Below the pieces are notes generated by a model. The model saw only the letters and a list, made by a program, of their open reading frames with translations, was not told where the DNA came from and did not search any database. Below are positions 7,975 through 17,080 of a stretch of 29,920 nt of DNA, in pieces. A program made the position numbers and the translations under genes. The stretch lies in contig JAKARU010000002.1 in assembly GCA_021819225.1 (NCBI GenBank), forward strand, positions 1 through 29,920. The letters run 5' to 3'. The stretch's first letter is position 1. Each line of letters starts with the position of its first letter. Origin of the DNA: Thermoplasmata archaeon. GTDB lineage: Archaea; Thermoplasmatota; Thermoplasmata; Thermoplasmatales; Thermoplasmataceae.

Positions 7975-9293
7975 GCACCCCTGTTCTCATTTCTACCTGA
8001 AATATAATCTGAAATGGTGGTAGCCAGGAGTCTGTCCTTGTACACATCCCTTGCCACGATCCCGAAAGACCTGAAACTCCTGACACTGAGATCGATTGCC
8101 TTGCTTTCGAATATAAGCAAGGATCTTGCATACTCTTTCAGCACGGTTGAATCGGATTCCGTATAGAATCCCTTTGGATTTATGATATAATAATATTCCT
8201 GCTTATCAGAACGAATATACTTCTTATCCTCTATCCCCTTGAACTTTCCATATCCTGGAGATGCGTACACGATTATTATTGCGTTCTTCTTTATCTTATT
8301 CTTAATGAATTTATTGATGGCGTCTATTGAGAAAGTTCCAGAAGGCCTGATTTCAGAGACTACACGCTGAAGCTTTTCTATCGAATCTTTCCTTGATGTG
8401 GGTTCAATATATATGCCGTGATCACTGGAAAAAACTACGAAACCTATCCTGTCCTGATTTTTGAGAATTATGTTCGCGGAATTCATTGTACTTGATATCA
8501 TGAAATCATAGAGCCTTGAACTGCCATAACCAATGTTGCTTCCTTCACTGTAATCCAGTGCAATGATAACATCGATATGCCTTTCCTCCTCCCATTCCTT
8601 CACAAAAAGATCGTCATTCCCGTAAATATTGTAACGATCCCATGCAACGTGCCTCATGTCATCTGAATCATTGTATTGCCTAATCCCAAAGAAATCGTAG
8701 CCCTGTCCCGCCTTCCTTGATATGTGCAGGCCGGTGGTGAATCTGAAATTGCTGACCCTTTCACTTCTCTGGGTGAATACATCCTTGGCAGATGGTGCTA
8801 CCTTGGCAACGTCCACCTTCTTTGAGTAAAATTCGATGAAAGCAAGCCCAAGACCGTCATTTGCGATAATCTTGATCGGCCCAACGTTGTATTTTCCTAT
8901 AGCCTGTGGAGATATATAGTAAGTTTTTGTTACCCTTGCTCCAGGCTTAATCTTGATTCTTGAAGTGTACTCTCCATCCAGATCAAAGACATCCAGAAGT
9001 GTGTCAAAGTATACAAAATTCAATGTCCTCCTGCTATCGTTTTGAAATTGGAGATCGACTCTTATCCTGTCCCCCTTCTTCATTTCGGACTTGCTCATTG
9101 TTCTTTTAACTTTCATATTCTTCATGGACTTGAAGGTGCTGGAATTTAACATAATTATGTCCACACTGACTATGATTATGAGGGCCATGAAGAAAAATGT
9201 CAGTATATCATAACCGTAGAGCCCATAAATCAGGGATTCCATAAGTCCCAGAAACAGGAAGCCAAGAATCGAATAGGCCCTCTTCTTTATCAT
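7971..9293 (-). CDS. DUF58 domain membrane-anchored protein
   Basis: A 440-residue protein with two N-terminal membrane helices (about residues 7-25 and 28-48), a beta-rich middle part, and the DUF58 signature GYDFFGIRQYNDSDDMRHVAWDR in the stretch 198-220. This is followed by a von Willebrand A-like segment with the MIDAS-type D-x-S pair at D247 and S249 (IALDYSEGS). DUF58 proteins are the usual partners of MoxR AAA+ ATPases and are thought to present a metal-dependent protein-binding surface at the membrane. Its ATG overlaps the moxR stop (ATGA), with GAGAGGTG about ten bases upstream. Its own stop overlaps the next start in the same way. The partner or substrate on the cell surface is not known. 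Confidence 0.9.
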   Translation of the reverse strand: MIKKRAYSILGFLFLGLMESLIYGLYGYDILTFFFMALIIIVSVDIIMLNSSTFKSMKNMKVKRTMSKSEMKKGDRIRVDLQFQNDSRRTLNFVYFDTLLDVFDLDGEYTSRIKIKPGARVTKTYYISPQAIGKYNVGPIKIIANDGLGLAFIEFYSKKVDVAKVAPSAKDVFTQRSERVSNFRFTTGLHISRKAGQGYDFFGIRQYNDSDDMRHVAWDRYNIYGNDDLFVKEWEEERHIDVIIALDYSEGSNIGYGSSRLYDFMISSTMNSANIILKNQDRIGFVVFSSDHGIYIEPTSRKDSIEKLQRVVSEIRPSGTFSIDAINKFIKNKIKKNAIIIVYASPGYGKFKGIEDKKYIRSDKQEYYYIINPKGFYTESDSTVLKEYARSLLIFESKAIDLSVRSFRSFGIVARDVYKDRLLATTISDYISGRNENRGA

Positions 9294-10258
9294 CTTGGCT
9301 GGTGCACCTCTCCCAGTATTTCATCGATAACCTTGAAAGCTGCATCCACACCGCTATCTGCGGTATCCATAAGAGCCTCCGGCTTGAGGATCAGCCTGTG
9401 ATTCAGCAAAAATGGTGCGATGTAATAGAGATCCTCAGGAACTACGAAATCTCTGCCGTGAACAAGGGCGCATGCCCTGCTTGCCGTAAGAAGTTTTGCA
9501 GTTGTTCTAGGGCTTGCGCCAATGTAAACCTTGTTGCTCTCCCTGGTTTTCCTCATCAGGTCAACCATGTACTCCTTTATTTCGAAGGAAACATAGACGT
9601 CATTAACGTAATCCCTCATCCTCAGGATCGTTTCCGGATCTATATATGTCTGTGTATCCTGTTTCTTGAAGTCTCTATTGAGGATCCGTATTTCGTCTCC
9701 CCTGTTTGGATATGTAAGTATGACCCTGAAAAGAAACCTGTCCATCAATGCCTCTGCGATTGGGAAAGTTCCTTCCTGCTCAATCGGGTTCTGGGTTGCT
9801 ATTACAAAAAAAGGTGAGGGGAGGTTATGTGTAGTTCCACCAACAGACACGTGTTTTTCTTCCATTGCTTCCAGCAGGGCAGACTGGACCTTGGCCGGTG
9901 TTCTGTTTATTTCGTCTGCAAGCAGCACGTTTGTGAAAACCGGCCCTTCCCTGAATTCCATCTTCCTGGTTTCGAGATTGAAGACGATATTTCCCATGAT
10001 ATCAGAAGGCAGCATGTCAGGCGTGAACTGAACCCTCTTGAACTGCATCTTAAGGTGAGAGGAAAATTCATTTGCCAGCATCGTCTTTGCCAGTCCAGGC
10101 ACTCCCTCAAGCAGGATATGATTGTTGCTTACTATAGCTATAAACATGAACTTTATTGTGTCTTTTGAGCCAATCACCCTTGCGCCAATCTCGTCTGAGA
10201 TGGCTTTCACCGTATTCCTTATATAATTCAGATCCAGCTTTGAACTTTTTTCTACCAT
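9290..10258 (-). CDS. MoxR-family AAA+ ATPase
   Basis: A 322-residue MoxR/RavA-type AAA+ ATPase. Walker A is EGVPGLAKT (51-59), Walker B LLADEINR (112-119), sensor 1 IATQNP (153-158) and the arginine-finger region ALMDRFLF (170-177); a C-terminal helical lid domain follows. MoxR proteins act as chaperone-like remodelers that insert cofactors or mature partner complexes, typically together with a DUF58/VWA protein encoded next door, as here. The ATG directly follows the stop of the preceding gene with no spacer and has a GGAAGGTG site upstream. The identity of the family is secure; the process it serves in this organism is not known, but the operon context points to the cell envelope. Confidence 0.93.
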   Translation of the reverse strand: MVEKSSKLDLNYIRNTVKAISDEIGARVIGSKDTIKFMFIAIVSNNHILLEGVPGLAKTMLANEFSSHLKMQFKRVQFTPDMLPSDIMGNIVFNLETRKMEFREGPVFTNVLLADEINRTPAKVQSALLEAMEEKHVSVGGTTHNLPSPFFVIATQNPIEQEGTFPIAEALMDRFLFRVILTYPNRGDEIRILNRDFKKQDTQTYIDPETILRMRDYVNDVYVSFEIKEYMVDLMRKTRESNKVYIGASPRTTAKLLTASRACALVHGRDFVVPEDLYYIAPFLLNHRLILKPEALMDTADSGVDAAFKVIDEILGEVHQPR

Positions 10259-10747
10259 TTATACACCTTCCACAGAATTGCCATCCCCAACATCCAGCAT
10301 TGACTTCCTTATTTCAGTATATTCCTTCAACATATTGTCTGCAATTGAATTGAGCTGCTTCCGGAGTGATGCTTTCCTCCTTTCAGACTGCACAAAAGTC
10401 ATTCTATATTTTATCCTTCTGTACTTTCTGTATTCATGCCTTATTCTTTTCGTTATGATGTTCACCTTGCTGCTGCTCTTCAATATAATATCAGATACGT
10501 GTTCTATATCGGATTTTTCCACATACACCATCTCCTTGTTCAGGTAATCCCCCGGAACTCGAAATACTTCCTTCTCCTGCTTTAGATCAGGATTGCGATC
10601 AACCTTGTTTCTTGCTCCAGATATTTTCAGGAGGATCGCGTAGAATACCACCATAAGCGACGGAACCAGAAATTGCAACGTCGCAAGCGGATCAGCGCGA
10701 ATGTAATCGATGAATTGATAGAGACTTGGAGGGGGAATTCCAAACAT
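10259..10747 (-). CDS. Small single-span membrane protein of the MoxR operon, unknown family
   Basis: The 162-residue protein has one clear membrane helix near the N-terminus (about residues 20-43, through PSLMVVFYAILL), then a strongly charged, probably helical and coiled-coil cytoplasmic part rich in Lys, Arg and Glu (about residues 85-145). I do not recognise the family. It starts one base after the stop of the preceding gene and abuts the moxR start, so it is clearly part of the transcript. The topology fits an adaptor linking the soluble ATPase to the membrane, which is inference from position only. Confidence 0.75.
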   Translation of the reverse strand: MFGIPPPSLYQFIDYIRADPLATLQFLVPSLMVVFYAILLKISGARNKVDRNPDLKQEKEVFRVPGDYLNKEMVYVEKSDIEHVSDIILKSSSKVNIITKRIRHEYRKYRRIKYRMTFVQSERRKASLRKQLNSIADNMLKEYTEIRKSMLDVGDGNSVEGV

Positions 10748-10748
10748 A

Positions 10749-11345
10749 TTATCTCTTGTTCCTTGATTCCGGATAATATAATTCCTTTACGTCAAGGTAA
10801 TTGTATATATCCGTAAGCTTCTTGACTATTTCTTCTCCTGTAAGGTTGATATCCTTTGCAAATCTTGCTCTTTCGTAAATATCGAAGATATACATTGCCA
10901 GCTTCCTAAGTGCACCCAGCATATTTTCGTCATTCTGGGTATTTCCGGGTTTAATTGTAGCTGTTTGAAGGATAAATGTTTCCCTATCCACTATAATATC
11001 CTCCGTGATTTCGTTGTCTCTTTCCCTGAACATTTTATAAATGTTATACAGAGTCGAATTATAAGGATTGAAGTTTATATTGAAAGACCTCTTTATATCA
11101 TTTTCTGCAAATTCCCTTCCTTGCACAGCAGCCTTAACAAGTTCGTTGTCAGAGGCGTATCTTCTTACTGCCTTGATTGGAGGGATGTCCGCAATCGTTT
11201 TAACTTCGACAACCTTCTCAGTCTGTACATTGTTCTTCCTTTTCCCAAAGAGAGACCATTTCCTGGGTTTTGCCTGATCGTCTGCAAGTAATTTCATCAA
11301 TTCGTTCTCATCTAATACATTATTATCTGCTTCCTTTTCAACCAA
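10749..11345 (-). CDS. Soluble protein of the MoxR operon, unknown family
   Basis: About 198 residues, polar, with no membrane helix or signal peptide; it has a basic segment (PRKWSLFGKRK), then a mixed alpha/beta-looking region and a helical C-terminus. The frame stays open to 11402, but I chose TTG at 11345: a seven-base GAGGTGA Shine-Dalgarno match (11351-11357) lies five bases upstream and overlaps the last codons of the surface-protein gene, and the TTG removes any coding overlap. In-frame ATG at 11369 is the alternative. No function can be assigned. The C-terminal half (LRKLAMYIFDIYERARF, then GEEIVKKLTDIYNYL) resembles the helical C-terminal segment of membrane-associated DUF4129-type proteins found in bacterial MoxR operons, but this is only a loose impression. 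Confidence 0.7.
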   Translation of the reverse strand: MVEKEADNNVLDENELMKLLADDQAKPRKWSLFGKRKNNVQTEKVVEVKTIADIPPIKAVRRYASDNELVKAAVQGREFAENDIKRSFNINFNPYNSTLYNIYKMFRERDNEITEDIIVDRETFILQTATIKPGNTQNDENMLGALRKLAMYIFDIYERARFAKDINLTGEEIVKKLTDIYNYLDVKELYYPESRNKR

Positions 11346-11346
11346 G

Positions 11347-14300
11347 TTATTCACCTCTTGAGTATACATTGTTGCTGGGCACCAAATAGCCGGCAAGTAC
11401 AATTAGAGTTTCCGGTGTTCCGGAGATTATCTTCAGGCTTATATCAATAGTTCCTCCCGCGTAAGGATATTGAAGACCCTGGATTACAGATTCAGTCTTG
11501 GTGAACGTGTACAATCTGGTTCCAATATTAATTGTTGACCCGGAGGCCACGGCGTATGGAACATTCATTTCAATTTGCCCATTGACAACAGTGGTATTGA
11601 AAAATGAAAGATTCTCGAGAAATGCCTTTCCAGAATATATGAATGCTGATGTGTTGGCAATGAGTGCATTACTGTAGCTGTTCAATCTAAATGATGATAT
11701 CTCTGGAGTGATATTAATATATTCCATTGCCAGTGGACTTTCACTGTTTATGAAGAATGCCTTTGTATTTATTTCCTGTGTACCATTAATGAGTTCATAA
11801 TATCCGGTGTCTCCATACACGGAAATATTTGAAAGATATGTGATATAGAACTGCCTTGCTGCAGATTCCTTCACAATAAAATTGTTTGCCTGAATGGTGC
11901 CCTGTTCGACAAAACCTGTGAGATTGATTGTAGTCGATATGTTCAAAATTGAGCCGTAACTTGAGATGTTGAGAAACAGGTTTCTATCTGAGTTCTTATA
12001 TGTCTGAAATGATGATGTGTTATTTATAAAACCACCCAGGCGATCACTTGAAGTAATTCTGTCAGTGTAACTCTGATTGACCGGCAGATGGTAATAATAA
12101 TCTGTGCTAGATGACGTGTATGAGTATTTCTGGTAATTCAGTGGAAGTGAGTATCCGCCCACAGTGAGCATTCCAGGGGTGGTGGATGTTGGAAGCAGAT
12201 TGCTTTCCTTTACGACCTGATCAAAAGTGAAATTCATGGAGTTCATTGTGCTGATCGATACATCTGCCACATCCCTGATATGCAGTTCTATGGATATGGA
12301 TGAACTGCTTGAATCGGGTATAGATGAAATGCTTCCGGTGTAATTTTGGGATATAACATACAGTGAGAGCCCGGTTCCATTGAAACCGGTAAAGTTTGTT
12401 TTTAGTGTTATGACTGAATCTACTGAATGCGTTATGCCCGAATACACATAGCCATCCTCCCTAACATATATTGCAAATGGCTCAGAGATATTACTGCTAA
12501 ATACATGATTAAGCAACAGGTCAAGGGAAAATATTCCCTTCCCTGTATTATTGTTGTTTGATGTGCCTGTATCAATAAGTACCCCGCCCTTGAAGTTGAT
12601 TCCTCCGAGGTATGTTGAGTTCACACCCGGAGCTGTATTGAACTTTAATCTTGTGAGATTATATCCCATGCTGTTGGAAGCGTTCATGGTTATATTAGCT
12701 GTCATATTCCTCGGATCCTTACTGCTTACACTGAACGTGTAATTCTTTCCCTGGAAACCGACCTCTGTTGTGTTAAGTGTAAAATTTTCAACATAATTTT
12801 GCTGGTTGTCTATAAAATAATAAAAGGTCCTTTTCAATTGAACCTTCCCATTGATTAAAGAGTAATAATTACTCAGATAGGAGGTATTCACAACCAGCCC
12901 GTTCTCGTAAAGAGTAAAATTGGGATACTGAAGGAGGGGACTTACAAGGTTTCCACCCTTGTAGAATGAATAATTGCTCCCCGTAACATTTTCACTTAAT
13001 GAATATACTTCTCCCGGTTGTGGAGTTAATTCTATAGAGATTGTATTATTCTTTGGCACCGGAGTGTTGTATGTTCCCCTTACAAGATCGAAACCGTTTA
13101 CATAAATTACCATTTTATATTTTGAGTTAAAATAAGATGGAACTCTAGCAGTTCCATTGACTTCTGAGAATTTAATTGGCTCATAAAATATGGTTCCAAG
13201 AACATCAACTGCCACAGCACCGACCATTGGCTTCATGAACTGGTCGCCAAGAGTTGAATTATAAAATCTGTTGAATGCCTGCATATTGAACATATCGTAA
13301 GGGTTGGACTGGTTATAGTCAATGTATGAAAGGTTGCCTTTCAGATATGACTGGGCACCCCCCTGCATGAATGAGGGAAGGAATGAGACCCCAGTTGGTC
13401 CATTGTGTGTTACCGTGAATGGATCGTAGGCTGTCATCGAAAAATTATACATAACATCATGCTGTATATTCATTAATGAAGAATTGTTTGACTGGAAGTA
13501 TTCTGCACCCGCCGTGATTCTATTGAAACCTGCAGGCACGGTTATATTGTAAAAACCACTAGCATTGGTCGTTACCTTTAGCGAATCAATACTGCCAAGA
13601 TCGTTCAGCGACATTATGTATGCATTGCTTATGGGTTGATTCAGTTTATCTCGGACGTATCCATAAACGTTGTAGGAGATATTCGAGGTATGGTTCATAA
13701 CAAGAATCAGATTATTTACGCTGGAACCAGTGACGTTAAAGAATAACGGCTTGGGTTTAATATCATAATTCTTCTTCAAAGTGAGGGCGGCGTATGTACC
13801 ATCCTGAAGAAATATGCTGAAATTTGATGAGGCGGATGATGATGTTACATTGGTACTGAAGAATGTCAAAAGGTACAACTTAACTGAATCTACTGGAGAT
13901 TGCGTTATGTTTACTGTACGGCCTGAAACCTGGTAAAAGCTCGCTCTTTTCAGGGTAACATTCTCCCATAGGGTATTTCCACTCAACACTGTGAAGGTAT
14001 TGAATGACGAAGAATATCCAGGACCAATATAGCCTACCGTAAATGTGCCATATTTTAGTAAAACTACGTGGTAGAAGCCATTAATCCCTGTCACATAATG
14101 CACAACCCATGGGAATACATATACTGAAAGGTTGAAATTAGAAAGTGGATTCCCATTGGAATTATGTACATATCCGTAGATATTCACAGTAGCATTTTCG
14201 ATGGGACTGCCGGAAGATCCAAAAGGCGAGAATGCCATCATTTTCACTTCATTACCAAAATAAGTAGGCAAAGTTATCTGTTCATATGGCTTTGCCCTGT

Positions 14301-14388
14301 AATCAGTATGGTAGAACGTAAGACCAGAGAAGATAACAATCGCTGCGACAGCAATTGCTATAAGAAACTTGGGACTTATTTCAGCCAT
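11347..14388 (-). CDS. Giant secreted surface glycoprotein-like protein with Ig/carboxypeptidase-regulatory-like repeats
   Basis: A 1013-residue protein with an N-terminal signal anchor (about residues 7-26) and an otherwise extracellular composition: very rich in Asn, Ser, Thr, Tyr and Phe, nearly free of Cys, with more than 40 N-x-S/T sequons for N-glycosylation. At least two stretches look like carboxypeptidase-regulatory-like beta-sandwich domains: about 65-130 (NIYGYVHNSNGNPLSN, GINGFYHV) and about 238-305 (YNVYGYVRDKLNQPISNAY, TNASGFYNITVPAG). The remainder is repetitive beta-rich sequence with no enzyme motif. It is the first gene of the MoxR/DUF58 run, so it is a candidate client or structural partner of that machinery. 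For wall-less Thermoplasmatales, heavily glycosylated surface proteins make up the cell coat; that role is inferred here. No C-terminal anchor is visible. Confidence 0.8.
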   Translation of the reverse strand: MAEISPKFLIAIAVAAIVIFSGLTFYHTDYRAKPYEQITLPTYFGNEVKMMAFSPFGSSGSPIENATVNIYGYVHNSNGNPLSNFNLSVYVFPWVVHYVTGINGFYHVVLLKYGTFTVGYIGPGYSSSFNTFTVLSGNTLWENVTLKRASFYQVSGRTVNITQSPVDSVKLYLLTFFSTNVTSSSASSNFSIFLQDGTYAALTLKKNYDIKPKPLFFNVTGSSVNNLILVMNHTSNISYNVYGYVRDKLNQPISNAYIMSLNDLGSIDSLKVTTNASGFYNITVPAGFNRITAGAEYFQSNNSSLMNIQHDVMYNFSMTAYDPFTVTHNGPTGVSFLPSFMQGGAQSYLKGNLSYIDYNQSNPYDMFNMQAFNRFYNSTLGDQFMKPMVGAVAVDVLGTIFYEPIKFSEVNGTARVPSYFNSKYKMVIYVNGFDLVRGTYNTPVPKNNTISIELTPQPGEVYSLSENVTGSNYSFYKGGNLVSPLLQYPNFTLYENGLVVNTSYLSNYYSLINGKVQLKRTFYYFIDNQQNYVENFTLNTTEVGFQGKNYTFSVSSKDPRNMTANITMNASNSMGYNLTRLKFNTAPGVNSTYLGGINFKGGVLIDTGTSNNNNTGKGIFSLDLLLNHVFSSNISEPFAIYVREDGYVYSGITHSVDSVITLKTNFTGFNGTGLSLYVISQNYTGSISSIPDSSSSSISIELHIRDVADVSISTMNSMNFTFDQVVKESNLLPTSTTPGMLTVGGYSLPLNYQKYSYTSSSTDYYYHLPVNQSYTDRITSSDRLGGFINNTSSFQTYKNSDRNLFLNISSYGSILNISTTINLTGFVEQGTIQANNFIVKESAARQFYITYLSNISVYGDTGYYELINGTQEINTKAFFINSESPLAMEYINITPEISSFRLNSYSNALIANTSAFIYSGKAFLENLSFFNTTVVNGQIEMNVPYAVASGSTINIGTRLYTFTKTESVIQGLQYPYAGGTIDISLKIISGTPETLIVLAGYLVPSNNVYSRGE

Positions 14389-14450
14389 TGACTTGATATT
14401 GTCTTCTCTATTTATAAGTTTGTTGGTACTTTCCAGTATGTTTTGAGGGA

Positions 14451-16016
14451 TTAATTCCTCATTCTGACAGCAGTCCCTCTTTCATTTTTTATCATCTGTT
14501 CTGAACTCATCCTTGCAATGCCGACACCCCTGACTTCTCCGTTATGGTGCACAACAACCTCATCTCCAGATCGAACTTCTGGTGAACATTCCCTGATTCC
14601 CATCGCATATATGTTTGAAGTTGGCTTGAAATCGTCAATCTCGACAAGAAATTTTCCTTCTTCAAGAAATATGGAAGCTGCATCCCTGTGAATTGTCAAT
14701 TTTCCTGCATCCTCGTTGAATATAAAATAAGGTTTTCCATTCAATGTGAGCATGAACTGGTTGAACATCCTCGTCACTCTCATCTCCTGTAGATGTCTTC
14801 TGATCCAGTTTCCAAACTGGTATGAGGCGATCGAAATCATCTTTTCCTTGATAAAATCCCGCCTGGATTTTGTTTGTTCAATTTTTTCATTTAGCAAATC
14901 CATTAATTCCTGAAATTCAGTGTTCTCTCCTTTCTTCCATGTTATGAAGGTACTTCCTTCAACCTCAAACTCCTTAACAAACTTCATGTCTTCCGGGAGG
15001 AAGAATATTATGTTTTTGAAATGATTATTTTTGAGGAAATTGAACAGTACTTCCCTGATGTGACGCCTCTCCTCCTCATACCATCTCCCGGTAACAGGTA
15101 TGTCATAAAATCTTGGAGGATATGCATCTTCAAGATCTCTTGGAACAAGCGCAACAGGAGATGTCAGGATGACTTCCTGAATTTCATTCCGGAAAGGCCT
15201 TATAGCCTCATTCAGCCTCCTATGGCTCTGTGACCTGGAATATGGTTTCCTTGCAGAACAGGGAATAAAGAGGGCAATCTGGGCATCGTTTGGCTTCTGA
15301 TAGTGATCAGATATAAATTCATTAAACCTTTTTACATCTGGGCGGTAGAGCGAATCAATGCCACCGGCAAGTACTTTTGGAGTATACCTTGGAAAATTTT
15401 TCTCGAATGATTCATAGTGCTGTCCCTCTAGGTGCCTTATTATTTCAGAATTTTTTGGGGATATTGTAAAATGCTCAACCACATTAAAAAGCGTACCATC
15501 CAGAATTGACCTGGAAAGCAGAGACATCTCATTTCTTATAAAGGAGGTGTTATCCGTGATTTCCATCCTGCTATCCGATACACGGCCGAACATTGTATAC
15601 TTGATTCCTTTTGTAGACTCAATCCTTGCATTGATATCATCAAACACATCTATTCCCATAAGCAACAGTGAAGGAATCAGGTAGGGATCTGATATCCCGG
15701 GCACATAAAGCAATTTGCCATACCCCAATTCCCTTTTAATTTCCATTATATGCTTTACAGCCAGACGGCTTCGTAAAATGAAGTCGGGAATCTCATTAAC
15801 CACAAAGAAATTCTCACTCTCCCATATCTTGATAATTTTACCGTTTACCTGGATCTTCCTTGCCTCGCAGGCCTCATTCAGGATCTGGTAGGAGTCAAAC
15901 TCAGATTTTAAATCGGTTCCAGCTTCCAGTAAAACAGGGAAATTAATATCTTTCCCTGATATTGATGCCTCACCAGTTCTTGCAAAGGCATAAAAAGTTT
16001 GGTTTTTAATCACCAC
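14451..16016 (-). CDS. arcS: Archaeosine synthase ArcS
   Basis: Acts on preQ0 at position 15 of archaeal tRNA (placed there by ArcTGT) in the last steps of archaeosine synthesis; in many Euryarchaeota it first attaches lysine and works with the radical-SAM enzyme RaSEA. The 521-residue protein has a TGT-like N-terminal region, the ArcS signature PCSARKPYSRSQSH (252-265), the conserved stretch TSPVALVPRDLEDAYPP followed by YDIPVTGRWYEEER, and a C-terminal PUA domain (about 435-521) for tRNA binding. Two GTG codons in tandem (16016 and 16013) can start it; a TATA-like TTTATCTAAAATTTA lies upstream. Neither the transglycosylase nor RaSEA is encoded in the window. It is monocistronic or the head of the surface-protein run, since only 62 bases separate it from the next gene. 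Confidence 0.9.
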   Translation of the reverse strand: MVIKNQTFYAFARTGEASISGKDINFPVLLEAGTDLKSEFDSYQILNEACEARKIQVNGKIIKIWESENFFVVNEIPDFILRSRLAVKHIMEIKRELGYGKLLYVPGISDPYLIPSLLLMGIDVFDDINARIESTKGIKYTMFGRVSDSRMEITDNTSFIRNEMSLLSRSILDGTLFNVVEHFTISPKNSEIIRHLEGQHYESFEKNFPRYTPKVLAGGIDSLYRPDVKRFNEFISDHYQKPNDAQIALFIPCSARKPYSRSQSHRRLNEAIRPFRNEIQEVILTSPVALVPRDLEDAYPPRFYDIPVTGRWYEEERRHIREVLFNFLKNNHFKNIIFFLPEDMKFVKEFEVEGSTFITWKKGENTEFQELMDLLNEKIEQTKSRRDFIKEKMISIASYQFGNWIRRHLQEMRVTRMFNQFMLTLNGKPYFIFNEDAGKLTIHRDAASIFLEEGKFLVEIDDFKPTSNIYAMGIRECSPEVRSGDEVVVHHNGEVRGVGIARMSSEQMIKNERGTAVRMRN

Positions 16017-16341
16017 CCTTCATGCCTAAATTTTAGATAAAGATTGGGTAGATTTCATCCAGATTACTTTCATGATCTACCTCGTGAACTTTTTCCCACC
16101 ATCGAACAATTGCTCATAGAAATCTTCCTCTGTTTAGGATCGCTCTTTGGATTCGTCTATCATTTAAATTGAATTTTGACAGAATATCGAAGATGCAGGT
16201 AATAGCGATTAACTAACTTCTTCTTCAATATGATTCACATATCACGTAACTGATGAATATTGGTATATTAGGAAAATTGCCTTTTTTTGAAAAAAGATTA
16301 ATAATAGAAATTACATTATTCGAACAGTTCAGTGAATTTAG
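16017..16341. other. Divergent intergenic region between arcS and csl4
   Basis: The gap of 325 bases holds promoters at both ends: TTTATCTAAAATTTA-like sequence near 16022-16040 (minus strand, for arcS), and TTACATTATT (16311-16320) about 26 bases before the csl4 ATG. I see no RNA gene or repeat in the middle. Confidence 0.5.
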
Positions 16342-16905
16342 ATGGAGAAAAACAACAAAGATTTTGTTCTTCCTGGGGATAGACTATCAACTGCAGAAGA
16401 ATACGTGCCGGGAGATAATACCACAGAACTTAATGGGGATGTGATCTCGCTTGTTATGGGCAGTGTTCAGAGGGACGAAAAGAGGCTTCTCGTGAATGTA
16501 AAGAAGCCAAAGGAGAAGATCGTACCAGGGAATGGCGATATTGTTTACGGACAGGTTACCAGAAGTGACAACAGGCAGACAATCGTGAATATAGCTGGAA
16601 TAAGAAAAAACGGAAATATACTGTATTTTCACGCGGAAGGATATATACGGAACTCCATGGATGACAGACGAGATGAGAGATATTTTCAGGCTGCAAGGAT
16701 AGGAGATATAATAAGAGCTAAAGTAATCAGGGTTGGTCAGAACCTTGAGCTCACACTGCGCGGAGAAGGTCTCGGAGTTCTCTTGACAAGATGCAGTAGA
16801 TGCAGGAACTACCTGAGGATAAAAGACGGGAAACTGTATTGCGAAAACTGTGATAGAGTTGAAGTGAGAAAGACGGCGCCTGATTATGGGTATCCCATCC
16901 TGTGA
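16342..16905 (+). CDS. csl4: Exosome complex RNA-binding subunit Csl4
   Basis: Cap subunit of the archaeal exosome, which binds RNA and helps recruit DnaG and substrates to the Rrp41-Rrp42 ring. The 187-residue protein has the N-terminal domain (VLPGDRLSTAEEYVPGDNT at about 9-27), a central S1 RNA-binding domain (about 60-135), and a C-terminal zinc ribbon with C-x2-C (CSRC) and C-x2-C (CENC) pairs 13 residues apart. This is the standard Csl4 layout and length. The ATG at 16342 lacks a Shine-Dalgarno site and has an AT-rich TTACATTATT element 26 bases upstream, so it is probably leaderless. It leads an operon with a small unknown protein and an Sm-like protein. Confidence 0.93.
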   Translation: MEKNNKDFVLPGDRLSTAEEYVPGDNTTELNGDVISLVMGSVQRDEKRLLVNVKKPKEKIVPGNGDIVYGQVTRSDNRQTIVNIAGIRKNGNILYFHAEGYIRNSMDDRRDERYFQAARIGDIIRAKVIRVGQNLELTLRGEGLGVLLTRCSRCRNYLRIKDGKLYCENCDRVEVRKTAPDYGYPIL

Positions 16906-16918
16906 GTTGGTGATGGAA

Positions 16919-17071
16919 ATGGTAAATGGCGTAAACGGAAAAGAATTCGAGAAGATGAGCAAAGAAATTGTGAGCATGAGAAGAGAGCTTGACGATATGA
17001 AGGAAGTGGTCAAGGGATTGATACAGTTCATAATGAGGAAAGAAGAATTGGATGAAGAAGAATATAACTGA
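16919..17071 (+). CDS. 50-residue helical protein between csl4 and the Sm-like gene, unknown family
   Basis: A small acidic/basic protein with a predicted amphipathic helix or coiled coil over most of its length (about residues 8-45; regularly spaced Met, Ile, Leu and Val among Lys/Glu) and an acidic Glu-rich tail. I do not recognise it. ATG at 16919 is preferred because GGTGAT lies four bases upstream, just after the csl4 stop; the frame is open back to 16886, and ATG at 16913 is possible. It is only 13 bases after csl4, and its stop overlaps the ribosome-binding site of the next gene, so the three are cotranscribed. An RNA-processing accessory role is a guess from position. Confidence 0.65.
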   Translation: MVNGVNGKEFEKMSKEIVSMRRELDDMKEVVKGLIQFIMRKEELDEEEYN

Positions 17072-17080
17072 GGTGAATGA

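Noticed and set aside
11346..11402. Upstream starts (11402, 11369) for the soluble MoxR-operon protein
   Set aside because: A seven-base GAGGTGA site lies five bases before TTG 11345, and the earlier starts would overlap the preceding gene's end; kept only as alternatives.
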